In this document: one piece after another, positions 37,077 through 44,787 of the stretch
Position numbering within the stretch: position 1 is the first letter of the stretch
Layout of the letters: each line of letters starts with the position of its first letter
Assembly (NCBI RefSeq): GCF_023806465.1
Contig: NZ_JAMSLS010000006.1
Location: forward strand, 100,310 to 164,309
Direction: 5' to 3'
DNA: 64,000 nt
From: Thermomicrobium sp. CFH 73360
GTDB lineage: Bacteria; Chloroflexota; Chloroflexia; Thermomicrobiales; Thermomicrobiaceae
The notes under the pieces: generated by a model
The model's database searches: none
What the model saw: the letters and a program-made list of their open reading frames with translations, nothing else
What the model was told of the DNA's origin: nothing
Translations under genes and position numbers: made by a program

Positions 37077-37470
37077 GCTTGTGAGGCGCGGAATGGAAGA
37101 AGCGCGCGAGGAGATGGAAGCCATCGTTGTCCCAGCAGTTGGGGTAGGGCGTATGCACCAGTGGTACACCGCGGTGTGTGCCGCTGCGCGCTGGCGCATA
37201 CCGCACCTGGCACCCCGCCTCGCGTTGCTCTCGAGCCCCACTCCTGGGACCTCGCGCTTGGCATCACGAATCCCTGTACTCCAGTCACACAGCCTGCGGT
37301 CGACAAGAGAGCTGCTTCCTCGTCAGCGGGTGACGCGCGAACTCCGGCTTCGCACGACGCACGGAGCCCAACCGCACAAACGCGGGCCCAAACGCCTCGC
37401 CTGAGCAGCAGGCGCATGGTCTCTTGCCCAGTGCGGTCGGTCAAGTGTTGTCGAGAGCTGGAGGATACTC
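37077..37470. other. Unexplained 394-bp spacer between T-box terminator and lysX
   Basis: I looked here for a lysW-like zinc-ribbon ORF (CxxC pairs, acidic EDWGE-type tail) and found none. Open frames are low-complexity and unsupported. It may be a long 5' leader or the scar of a lost gene. Confidence 0.5.
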
Positions 37471-38355
37471 GTGGAGCGTCTACGCGTCGGTGTTGTCTAT
37501 GGTGTTTTGCGGGCTGAAGAGCGCCTCTTAATCGCAGCCCTTGAACAACGTGGCGCAGTCGTCGAGCGTCTCTTCGATCGACAGCTGCGACTCGATTTGA
37601 GTACCCCGCCGCCCCGCTACGATGTGGTGATCGAGCGTTCGGTGAGCCAGCTCCGTGGGCTGCACGTCGCGAGCGTCTTCGAGGCCTGGGGGGTTCCGGT
37701 CGTCAATTCGACACGAATCCTGGAGATCTGTAATGACAAGCTGCGGACCACTGCGCTCTTGGCAGCGGCCGGGATTCCACAGCCGCGGGTCGTGGTCGCT
37801 TTCAGCCCAGAGGAAGCGCTTGCAGCTGCGGAGCAACTGGGCTATCCGGTGGTGATCAAGCCGCCACTGGGGTCCTGGGGGCGGCTGCTGGCGCGCGTCC
37901 ACAGTCGGCGGACTGCCGAGGAGCTCCTGCGGCACAAGCGGGCACTCGGTGGCTTCCACCACGGGACAATCTACGTCCAGGAGTGGGTGCCCAAGCCGGG
38001 CCGTGACATCCGGGCGTTCGTCGTCGGCGAGGAAACGATTTGCGCCATCTACCGCACGTCTGCACATTGGGTGACGAATACCGCGCGGGGCGGGCGCGCC
38101 TCGAACTGCCCGGTGACGCCGGAACTTGCCGAACTCTGTGGGCGCGTGGCGCGTGCTTTAGGGGGCGGCGTGCTGGCGGTGGACGTGTTGGAACATCCGG
38201 AGCGAGGGCTCTTGGTCAACGAGGTCAACGCGACGATGGAGTTTCGCAACTCGATTGCGCCGACCGGGGTCGACATCCCGGGGCGCGTGGCCGACTACGT
38301 GCTGGCCGTGGCACGAGCAGCACAAACGGCTCCATTGGTCGCGGCGCGGGGGTAG
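37471..38355 (+). CDS. lysX: Alpha-aminoadipate--LysW ligase LysX
   Basis: A 294-residue ATP-grasp enzyme. In the LysW pathway LysX joins the alpha-amino group of L-2-aminoadipate to the C-terminal Glu of the carrier LysW, protecting it during lysine synthesis. Diagnostic blocks are [51 protein letters not shown] (ATP-grasp loop), [39 protein letters not shown] and [15 protein letters not shown] (metal-binding Asn-Glu-Asn). They agree closely with Thermus LysX. The GTG start has GGAGG 7 bases upstream. lysW and other lys genes are not in the window. The T-box at 36791-37076 probably controls it. Confidence 0.92.
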   Translation: MERLRVGVVYGVLRAEERLLIAALEQRGAVVERLFDRQLRLDLSTPPPRYDVVIERSVSQLRGLHVASVFEAWGVPVVNSTRILEICNDKLRTTALLAAAGIPQPRVVVAFSPEEALAAAEQLGYPVVIKPPLGSWGRLLARVHSRRTAEELLRHKRALGGFHHGTIYVQEWVPKPGRDIRAFVVGEETICAIYRTSAHWVTNTARGGRASNCPVTPELAELCGRVARALGGGVLAVDVLEHPERGLLVNEVNATMEFRNSIAPTGVDIPGRVADYVLAVARAAQTAPLVAARG

Positions 38356-39122
38356 GGCACAGAGAGCCGGTTGCAGCGAGTGAGCACGCACCAGCATGTG
38401 CTCCGGTGCAGACCTGCCAAGGAACGATGCACGGCGGAGCAGGGAGCAGGCTGCTTTGGACGTTCATGCCCCGATCTGCCACCAGGCGTAAGGCTGTTCG
38501 CCGCAATCGGGATCTTCTCGTAGCACGAGCTGCGGCTGCTGGGACGTGACGGCAGAGGAGGATTTCCTGCCGACATCAGCGTGGTGCACGGGAAGTCGGC
38601 GCTGCGTTTGAAAGGCGCCGTCAGCCCTTGGGGAGGATGCTTGCACCACGGGTGTACGCACCAGGTGGCAAAGGAAGTCCTCACCTGATTCCGCGCTGCT
38701 GGTGATTCACCAACTGCAGTACAACCTATCTATTGCTCATCGTGCCGCGTGATGCATAGAGCGCTTCTGCTGGCTGCGTGTTCCGAGGACAACAGCGAGT
38801 TGGGAGCTCCCAGCCAGATCGTCCTTGGTGCGGATCGCGAAGAAACGGAAGAGCGAGCGTGAGTGTGCGGCGAGGAGATGTCTTGCTGCCCGAGAAGGAC
38901 GGCCGGCACGTCAGAGGAGACTCTCAGCTACTCCAGCAGCCGAGGAAAGAGCAGGAGGGTCGGGCAGAAGGTCCAGAGACGTTGGGTGCTCGATACTGAA
39001 CAGCAGGCCTGCAGGGAAGGGCGCAAGGGACAAAAAGCAACTCACCATTGACAATGGTGGAACAACGAATGAATCTTAGCACAATCTTTCGGCAAGTTCC
39101 TGCAGGGGGTGGAGGGGGCATC
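38356..39122. other. Gene-free region
   Basis: 767 bp with no convincing reading frame, RNA gene or repeat. The last about 80 bp are AT-richer and probably hold the promoter for the membrane protein gene at 39123. Confidence 0.5.
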
Positions 39123-39596
39123 ATGGAGCGGCTCGGTGAACTCCCAGAACCGGCGAACGGGACGCCGGGCACAAGTGGACCGACTGGACAACCATCCTCA
39201 TCGCTCCCACAGCGTGACGTCGATGTTGAGACGACTGGCTGGATTGCGCTCGCGCTGGAGACGATCTTTGGGTGGTTTGGCATCCTCGGTGTTGGACAGG
39301 CCTATGTTGGCCGTCTTGCGCTCGGGGTGGGCCTCTTCTTTGGCTGGCTCCTTCTCCTAGGGGCTCTTGTGGCACTCAGTGTTGTGACGCTTGGGATCGC
39401 GGCCTGCCTCACGCTTCCAGTCTGGGTCGCGGTGCCGGTGGTCTCGGGGTTACTGGCCCGGCGGTACGCGTTGGCCTACCAGCTCACTGGGAGCTGGGAG
39501 CGGGCGTTCGCGTATGGCGGTATCGGCTGCCTGGGCTTGATTCTGCTGGGGACGTGTGTTGGGCTGGTTTTTGTGGTCCTTGTCTTCAGTTCCTAA
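39123..39596 (+). CDS. Small multi-pass membrane protein, function unknown
   Basis: A 157-residue protein. The first about 45 residues are Gly/Pro/Ser-rich and disordered, followed by three or four membrane segments. WIALALETIFGWFGILGVGQ opens the membrane part, then YVGRLALGVGLFFGWLLLLG, ALSVVTLGIAACLTLPVWVA and GCLGLILLGTCVGLVFVVLV. The GVGQAYVGRLALGVG turn resembles TM2-domain proteins, but the match is weak. The ATG at 39123 is preceded by GGAGGGGG; an in-frame ATG 75 bp upstream is less likely. No neighbour gives a functional clue. Confidence 0.72.
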   Translation: MERLGELPEPANGTPGTSGPTGQPSSSLPQRDVDVETTGWIALALETIFGWFGILGVGQAYVGRLALGVGLFFGWLLLLGALVALSVVTLGIAACLTLPVWVAVPVVSGLLARRYALAYQLTGSWERAFAYGGIGCLGLILLGTCVGLVFVVLVFSS

Positions 39597-40176
39597 ACGG
39601 TGTTGCCACAGACAGTGCGGCAGCAGGAGCACGCTCGTGAGCCGGAGAAGCAGCGTGACCCTGAGCGGAAGCGTCAGGTAGCAGCGCGAATGTACGGCAG
39701 CGGCTGGTGTGGAGGGGCGTGGTGCACCGCGCCCACCGTGGTGACGGGGAACCGGCCACGCCCGCGGGAAGAGACGAGGAACCGCAGTATCTCAGGCGAT
39801 CGTGTCGTGTGCCTTCCATGTTCACCGAGGCTCAGCCTGACCTGCGCGTGCTCTTGGCGAGCTCCAGCCCAAATGGACGGCCGGGGATCTGATGTGAGCG
39901 CGAACTCCACAGACAGATCCGAGGGCACGGTGTGTCTAGCGGGGGCGACGAAAGCTGTGTGGTAGTGTTGCGTGCTCGGTGAAAGAGGTTGTCTTGGCCG
40001 AACACGGCCAACGGTGAGGAGCGGGACGTGATCTCTGGCGCGGGAGCCCCGAACGTCGGGATGTGCGGGTGCGCCGTCCCCTTGGCATGAAGTGTCAGCG
40101 TAGGATGCGAGCTCCTCGCAGTACGCTACCAAGGGGATGACAATACGGGGAACGGCGGACTGCCGTCCGGTGAGCG
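39597..40176. other. Gene-free region with a degenerate palindromic repeat
   Basis: 580 bp without a supported gene. It contains the near-palindrome at 39715-39734 related to the GATGCATC-core repeat. Confidence 0.5.
39715..39734. repeat. Diverged copy of the dispersed palindrome
   Basis: GGGCGTGGTGCACCGCGCCC differs from the 20-bp palindrome at 25204-25223 at four positions and keeps all but one pair of its symmetry. The changes are mostly compensating, which suggests the folded form matters. Confidence 0.5.
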
Positions 40177-40920
40177 ATGGAGGAGGCGGTGGAGAAGGAG
40201 GCGTTTCCTGGGCTTGCTGCGGAGATTGTGGCTTGCGTGCGGTGTCCTCGCTTGGTCGAGTATCGGCAGGCGGTTGCTGAGAGGAAACGCCGGGCCTATC
40301 AGGACGAAGCATACTGGGGGAGGCCGGTACCGGGGTTCGGAGATCGGGCGGCACGGTTGGTCATTGTGGGGCTGGCACCAGCGGCGCACGGCGGGAACCG
40401 AACGGGGCGCATGTTTACCGGCGATGCTTCAGGAGATTGGCTGTACCGCGCACTCTACCGTGCCGGCTTCGCTAACCAACCGACAAGTCGCTCGCGTGAC
40501 GATGGGCTGGAGCTCCGCGATGCGTATGTGACCGCCTCCTGCCGGTGTGCTCCACCTGACAATCGGCCGAGTCGCGAGGAGCTCGCCAACTGCCGACCGT
40601 ATCTGGTGCGGGAGCTTCAGCTGCTGGAGCGGGCGCGCGTGGTCGTGTGCCTGGGCCAGATTGCCTTTGCAGCAGCTCTTGCGGCACTCGGTGAGCTGGG
40701 AACGGGACGACCCGAGCCAGTCGAGGGCGAGGGGTCCCCGCGTCCACGTTTTCAGCACGGTGCGCTTTTCCGCTGGCGAACCCTTCCTTGGCGTGCTGGA
40801 GGGCTCTGGCTCCTCGCCAGCTATCACCCGAGCCGGCGGAATACACAGACAGGCCTTCTCAGCGAGCCGATGTTTGACGCGGTGTTCGCTCGGGCCCGTG
40901 AGCTACTCAATCGGGATTAG
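40177..40920 (+). CDS. Family 5 uracil-DNA glycosylase (UDGb)
   Basis: A 247-residue DNA repair enzyme that removes uracil and other deaminated bases. It has the family 4/5 [4Fe-4S] cysteines (CVRCPRLVEYR near the start; CRCAPPDNRPSREEL in the middle). Motif 1 is GLAPAAHGGNRTGRMFTGDA, where the position holding a catalytic Asp/Asn in other families is Ala, the mark of family 5 (UDGb). VVCLGQIAFAAAL and LLASYHPSRRNTQTG (motif 2 with His) complete the fold. Family 5 enzymes are typical of thermophiles. Its stop overlaps by 4 bp the stop of the convergent coiled-coil nuclease gene. The ribosome site is weak, so the start may be a few codons later. Confidence 0.92.
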   Translation: MEEAVEKEAFPGLAAEIVACVRCPRLVEYRQAVAERKRRAYQDEAYWGRPVPGFGDRAARLVIVGLAPAAHGGNRTGRMFTGDASGDWLYRALYRAGFANQPTSRSRDDGLELRDAYVTASCRCAPPDNRPSREELANCRPYLVRELQLLERARVVVCLGQIAFAAALAALGELGTGRPEPVEGEGSPRPRFQHGALFRWRTLPWRAGGLWLLASYHPSRRNTQTGLLSEPMFDAVFARARELLNRD

Positions 40921-41828
40921 TCGACGGGCATGCTCGAGGGCCGGACCGCAATGCCGAGGACATCGATGAGTCCGACACCGAGGTTACGGCACGTTTCGTC
41001 CACACCCCGCTCGATATTGCCACCGACCATGAAGGGGTGGACTCGTCCGCGTATCCCGTGCTCCGCGAGGCGTGCGCGAACCCGGATGTCCTGCAATTTC
41101 TTTGCGAACGCTGCGACATCGCGGGGGTAGATGCGCGCTTTGGACTCGATGAGAATCCAGACGGTTTCGTTGCCGCGAGTAAATGCGGCGACAACATCGA
41201 ATTCCCCGTTGACTGTGATGGAACGCGGTCGCTCGCGGAGATGCCACCCTTCTGCCTCAAAGAAGCGGGTGAGGCGCTCGGCGGCATCGCGTTCGAGGTA
41301 GGCGCCGAGAAGCAGCGAGAAACGATCCAATTTGCGGTCATGTTCAGCACTTTTCCGGGCGAGCCGAGCGACAGCTTCAGTCAGCTGTGTGAGGGCTGCT
41401 CGGAACTCTTGAGAATCACGTTCGAGCTGCTCTAATCGCTCATTCTGGCGGGCGAGGAGGGCATCGAGGCGGGCCAAGCGTTCGGCGTGCTGAGCGGAGA
41501 GTTCCTCGAGGCGAGCCAGGCGAGCACTGTGTTCCCGCGTCGTCGCGGCGAGTTCCTGCACAGCATGGCGGAGTTCGGTCAATTCGCGCTCGACGTGCGC
41601 GAAGCGAATATCGTAACCACGCACGACGTCGGTGAGTTCACGGACAGCTTGAACGAGCTCGGCAACACTTGCTTCGAGACGCGTCAGACGCTCACCGTGA
41701 TCGCGTACGACTGCTGGAAGCCGCAGGAGTTCTTCGGTCAGCACGTGTCGCCGGAGTTCCTCGCGGAGTTCCGGATCCTGCTCAACAAGCCGTAACAACT
41801 GGCGAAACTCTTCGACACTCGGAGACAC
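40917..41828 (-). CDS. Coiled-coil protein with C-terminal PD-(D/E)XK nuclease-like domain (DUF3782-like)
   Basis: About 303 residues from GTG 41828 (AGAGGAG at good spacing). Residues 1-30 (SPSVEEFRQLLRLVEQDPEL) precede a long heptad-rich coiled coil (about 35-190; RLTRLEASVAELVQAVRELT and many L/E/R repeats). The C-terminal domain RFFEAEGWHLRERP, GEFDVVAAFTRGNETVWILI and ESKARI carries the Asp and Glu-x-Lys of a PD-(D/E)XK fold, as in DUF3782 proteins common in cyanobacteria, Chloroflexi and archaea. These are presumed nucleases of unknown role, possibly linked to mobile elements or repair. In-frame sequence upstream to 42068 is probably non-coding. Confidence 0.82.
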   Translation of the reverse strand: MSPSVEEFRQLLRLVEQDPELREELRRHVLTEELLRLPAVVRDHGERLTRLEASVAELVQAVRELTDVVRGYDIRFAHVERELTELRHAVQELAATTREHSARLARLEELSAQHAERLARLDALLARQNERLEQLERDSQEFRAALTQLTEAVARLARKSAEHDRKLDRFSLLLGAYLERDAAERLTRFFEAEGWHLRERPRSITVNGEFDVVAAFTRGNETVWILIESKARIYPRDVAAFAKKLQDIRVRARLAEHGIRGRVHPFMVGGNIERGVDETCRNLGVGLIDVLGIAVRPSSMPVD

Positions 41829-41954
41829 TGCACGTACTCCTCTCGTACGATGATTGTAGATCAAATCGACATCCGTGCTCGGACGGTCCGGAGATCGTTC
41901 GCTGTCTCCTCGACGCGACGGGTGCGTCTTCGTATCTGCGTCCAGCGTCTCGTG

Positions 41955-41999
41955 GTGCGACGTCCTGCCAGCGATCACGCACCTGGTAGGACGTCGCAC
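41955..41999. terminator. Hairpin downstream of trpB2
   Basis: GTGCGACGTCCT (41955-41966) is perfectly complementary to AGGACGTCGCAC (41988-41999), with a 21-base loop. It lies 127 bp beyond the trpB2 stop and upstream of the coiled-coil nuclease gene on the same strand. It may terminate trpB2 transcription or act as an operator; no T-run is present. Confidence 0.4.
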
Positions 42000-42125
42000 G
42001 AGGACGAGCGGGGCAGCTCTTTCAGACCCCGCGGAGGGCAAGGAGATCCGATCAAGAGCCAGCAGCACTGGCCGGTGCTGGCCTGCGATGCGGAGAGTCT
42101 AACTCACTGGGCGTTGGCTGCCACC

Positions 42126-43493
42126 TCACCCGCCGACCTTGGGGAGCTCAGCCAGCGCCTGCTGAACCGCCTCCTCGGGATACTCGTAGTCTTCCAGCTG
42201 TCCGGCCAGATAGGACTGGTAGGCAGCGAGGTCGAAGTGGCCGTGTCCGCTCAGGCCGATCAGAATCGCCTTCTCCTCACCCGTTTCGGCGCACCGACGC
42301 GCCTCATCGATAGCGGCGCGGACAGCGTGGGCTGACTCTGGTGCCGGAATGATCCCTTCGGCGCGGGCGAAGAGCACCGCACCTTCGAAGACCTTGGTCT
42401 GTGGCAAGGCAATTGCCTCGATCAGGCCATGCTCATAGAGGTGGCTGACCAGCGGTGCCATGCCGTGGTAGCGCAGCCCGCCGGCATGGATGCGTGCCGG
42501 GATGAACGTGTGACCCAGCGTGTGCATCTTGAGGAGCGGTGTGGTGCGTGCAGTGTCGCCAAAGTCGTAGGTGTAGACACCGCGGGTCAGGGACGGACAG
42601 GCAGTCGGTTCGACGGCGACAATACGGACTGGCTTCCCGGCGAGTTTGTCGCGGACGAAGGGGAAGGTGAGCCCGGCAAAGTTTGAGCCACCGCCAACGC
42701 AGCCGAAGATGACGTCGGGGTAGTCCCCGGCCAGCGCGAACTGCCGCTGAGCTTCGAGCCCAATCACGGTCTGATGCAGGAGGACGTGGTTGAGCACACT
42801 GCCCAGCGAATACTTGGTGTCGGCACGGGAGGCTGCATCTTCCACCGCCTCGCTGATGGCAATCCCCAGGCTGCCGGGATGGTTGGGATCCTGTTCCCAA
42901 ATGCGTCGACCAGCCTGTGTGTCAGGGCTGGGACTCGGGACGCACTGGGCGCCCCAGGTTTCCATGAGCACGCGCCGATAGGGCTTCTGCTCGTAGCTGG
43001 CTCGCACCATGTAGACCTTCAGCTCGAGATCGAAGAAGGCGCAGGCCATGGCCAGAGCACTACCCCATTGCCCAGCACCGGTCTCGGTCGTCAAGCGTCG
43101 GACGCCGGCCTGCTTGTTGTAGTAGGCCTGGGCGACCGCGGTGTTCGGCTTGTGGCTGCCCGCAGGGCTCACACCTTCGTACTTGTAGTAGATGCGGGCT
43201 GGGGTTTGCAGTGCCTGCTCCAGTCGCCGCGCACGATACAAAGGGGTAGGGCGCCAGAGCCGGTAGACAGCGCGGACTGGCTCGGGAATCTCCACCCAGC
43301 GCTCGCGCGTCACTTCCTGTAGGATGAGCTCCATCGGGAAGAGCGGTTCGAGTTCCGTCGGGCCGATCGGCTCCCCCGTCGCGGGATGGATGGGAGGTGG
43401 CGGGAGGGTGGGCAGATCGGCGGCGAGGTTGTACCAGTGGGTCGGGAGATCAGCCTCAGTCAAAACGAACTTTACGGTTTCGGCTGTGCTCAC
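42126..43493 (-). CDS. trpB2: TrpB-like tryptophan synthase beta chain, TrpB2 type
   Basis: A 455-residue PLP enzyme condensing indole with serine. TrpB2 features are present: an N-terminal extension ([19 protein letters not shown]), [20 protein letters not shown] with the Schiff-base Lys in [19 protein letters not shown], the phosphate loop [12 protein letters not shown], and a long C-terminal region. It lacks the short loops that canonical TrpB1 uses to contact TrpA. No trpA or other trp gene is nearby, as is usual for TrpB2, which can salvage indole or work alone. The GTG start has GGAGG 6 bases upstream. A TACAAT box at 43540-43545 could be its promoter. Confidence 0.93.
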   Translation of the reverse strand: MSTAETVKFVLTEADLPTHWYNLAADLPTLPPPPIHPATGEPIGPTELEPLFPMELILQEVTRERWVEIPEPVRAVYRLWRPTPLYRARRLEQALQTPARIYYKYEGVSPAGSHKPNTAVAQAYYNKQAGVRRLTTETGAGQWGSALAMACAFFDLELKVYMVRASYEQKPYRRVLMETWGAQCVPSPSPDTQAGRRIWEQDPNHPGSLGIAISEAVEDAASRADTKYSLGSVLNHVLLHQTVIGLEAQRQFALAGDYPDVIFGCVGGGSNFAGLTFPFVRDKLAGKPVRIVAVEPTACPSLTRGVYTYDFGDTARTTPLLKMHTLGHTFIPARIHAGGLRYHGMAPLVSHLYEHGLIEAIALPQTKVFEGAVLFARAEGIIPAPESAHAVRAAIDEARRCAETGEEKAILIGLSGHGHFDLAAYQSYLAGQLEDYEYPEEAVQQALAELPKVGG

Positions 43494-43539
43494 GCTTGTC
43501 CTCCACTCTGCTTGGCTGCATCACGCTCTTTGCTGGGCG

Positions 43540-43545
43540 ATTGTA
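43540..43545 (-). promoter_or_regulatory. Candidate -10 box for trpB2
   Basis: On the minus strand TACAAT lies 47 bp upstream of the GTG, with TTCCCC 17 bp further upstream as a weak -35. It matches TATAAT at five of six positions. The palindrome at 43612-43639 lies upstream of it. Confidence 0.35.
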
Positions 43546-43611
43546 ATCGATCAGCAGAATGAGGGGAAGTGGTTGGCTCGTCGTACGGTGTGCTACTGAC
43601 GAATTGGGGGG

Positions 43612-43639
43612 CCCCATGCGAACGTGCGTTCGCATGGGG
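43612..43639. repeat. 28-bp palindrome, copy 1 (upstream of trpB2, downstream of the CDF gene)
   Basis: CCCCATGCGAAC and GTTCGCATGGGG are perfect 12-base arms around GTGC. Almost the same palindrome occurs at 44842-44867. It lies 119 bp before trpB2 and 150 bp after the CDF gene. It could be an operator, a terminator-like hairpin or a REP-type unit. Confidence 0.7.
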
Positions 43640-43790
43640 TGAAAACGAGTGGCTGTTTGAGGTGAGGCGGTCGGCGGGAACGATGCCCCAACGACCGACT
43701 GAAACAATGCAGCGGAGCGTGAAGACACAGGCGGCCCAAGGGAGAACTCCGATGCGTTGGAGGACGGGCCCAGGTGGCCACTCGAGCGTG

Positions 43791-44777
43791 TCAGTGCCGG
43801 TGCGGTGCAGTTGTCACCTCATCAAGTGGTAGCAAGCAACTCCGCAGCCCTTCTGGAGATTCGAGCGAGCAGCCGCGGAACGCCTCCGGGAGTGCTGCTG
43901 GCTGTTCAGGCTGCAGCGTGACGTGCAGGATGCCAAAGCGATCCCGGAGGATCTGCGCGAGATCAAGCAGGACGGCGGACCAGGGGCGTGTCTCGTCCAC
44001 TTCGACGTGGCCGCTGAGGGCGACAAAGCCCGAGGTCACCGTCCAAATATGAAGGTCATGGACGTCACGCACGCCGGGGACTTGGAGCATGGCTGCACGG
44101 ACCTGTTCTGGAGCAATATGGGCCGGCGTGGCCTCGAGGAGCACTTCGACTGAATCCCAGAGCACGCGCCAGGCTGAACGCAGAACAAGGAGACCGATAC
44201 CGGCCGAGAGGATCGGATCGATGGGTGTCCAATTGGTGAGCAGGATGATCAGGCCGGCAACGATGGCGGCAACCGAGCCGAGGAGATCGCCGACGACATG
44301 AAGGAAGGCGCTGCGCAAATTGACATCATGGCGGTGCAGCGCACTGCGGGTGAGGAGCCAGGCCGCCGCACCGTTGGCGCCCAGCCCGGCGACCGCGATG
44401 GCCAGCATGAGCGGCGCGTCGACAGGACGCGGGTCGAGTACCCGTTGAGCTGCCTCCCAAAAGATGCCGATGCAGATGAGGACAAGGAAGGCGGCGTTGC
44501 TCAGGGCTGCCAGCACCTCGGCGCGGTAAAAGCCATAGGACCGTGCTGGTGTCGCGGGACGACGTGCTAGCCAACTGGCAAAGAGCGCCAGTGCCAGTGC
44601 TGCTGCGTCCGTCGCCATGTGGGCCGCATCGGCAAGCAGAGCGAGCGACCCGGCAATCCAGCCGCCAATCGCCTCAGCAAGCATGAAGGCAAGGGTGATG
44701 GCGAGTGCCCAGGTGAGCGTGCGCTGCTTCTGTTCCCCACGCAGTCGGAGTGGCGTGTGATGCTGATGCGAATGCAT
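43791..44777 (-). CDS. Cation diffusion facilitator (CzcD/ZitB-like metal exporter)
   Basis: A 328-residue inner-membrane metal/proton antiporter. The His-rich N-terminus (MHSHQHH) and six membrane segments are typical of CzcD/ZitB zinc, cobalt or cadmium exporters. TM2 has SLALLADAAHMATDAAALAL, the family HxxxD metal site (His and Asp). TM5 has RSAFLHVVGDLLGSVAAIVA, the second HxxxD. The C-terminal cytoplasmic ferredoxin-like domain (VPGVRDVHDLHIWTVTSGF) is the dimerisation and metal-sensing part. The ATG at 44777 is 10 bp after the lutBA stop, so it may be cotranscribed. The palindrome at 44842-44867 lies 65 bp upstream. Confidence 0.92.
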   Translation of the reverse strand: MHSHQHHTPLRLRGEQKQRTLTWALAITLAFMLAEAIGGWIAGSLALLADAAHMATDAAALALALFASWLARRPATPARSYGFYRAEVLAALSNAAFLVLICIGIFWEAAQRVLDPRPVDAPLMLAIAVAGLGANGAAAWLLTRSALHRHDVNLRSAFLHVVGDLLGSVAAIVAGLIILLTNWTPIDPILSAGIGLLVLRSAWRVLWDSVEVLLEATPAHIAPEQVRAAMLQVPGVRDVHDLHIWTVTSGFVALSGHVEVDETRPWSAVLLDLAQILRDRFGILHVTLQPEQPAALPEAFRGCSLESPEGLRSCLLPLDEVTTAPHRH

Positions 44778-44787
44778 CCTTCGTCCC

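Noticed and set aside
37075..37404. Possible lysW between the T-box and lysX
   Set aside because: No CxxC pairs and no acidic EDWGE-like C-terminus.
36701..37444. 247-residue minus-strand open frame over the T-box
   Set aside because: The region is explained by the T-box leader; the frame has no domain.
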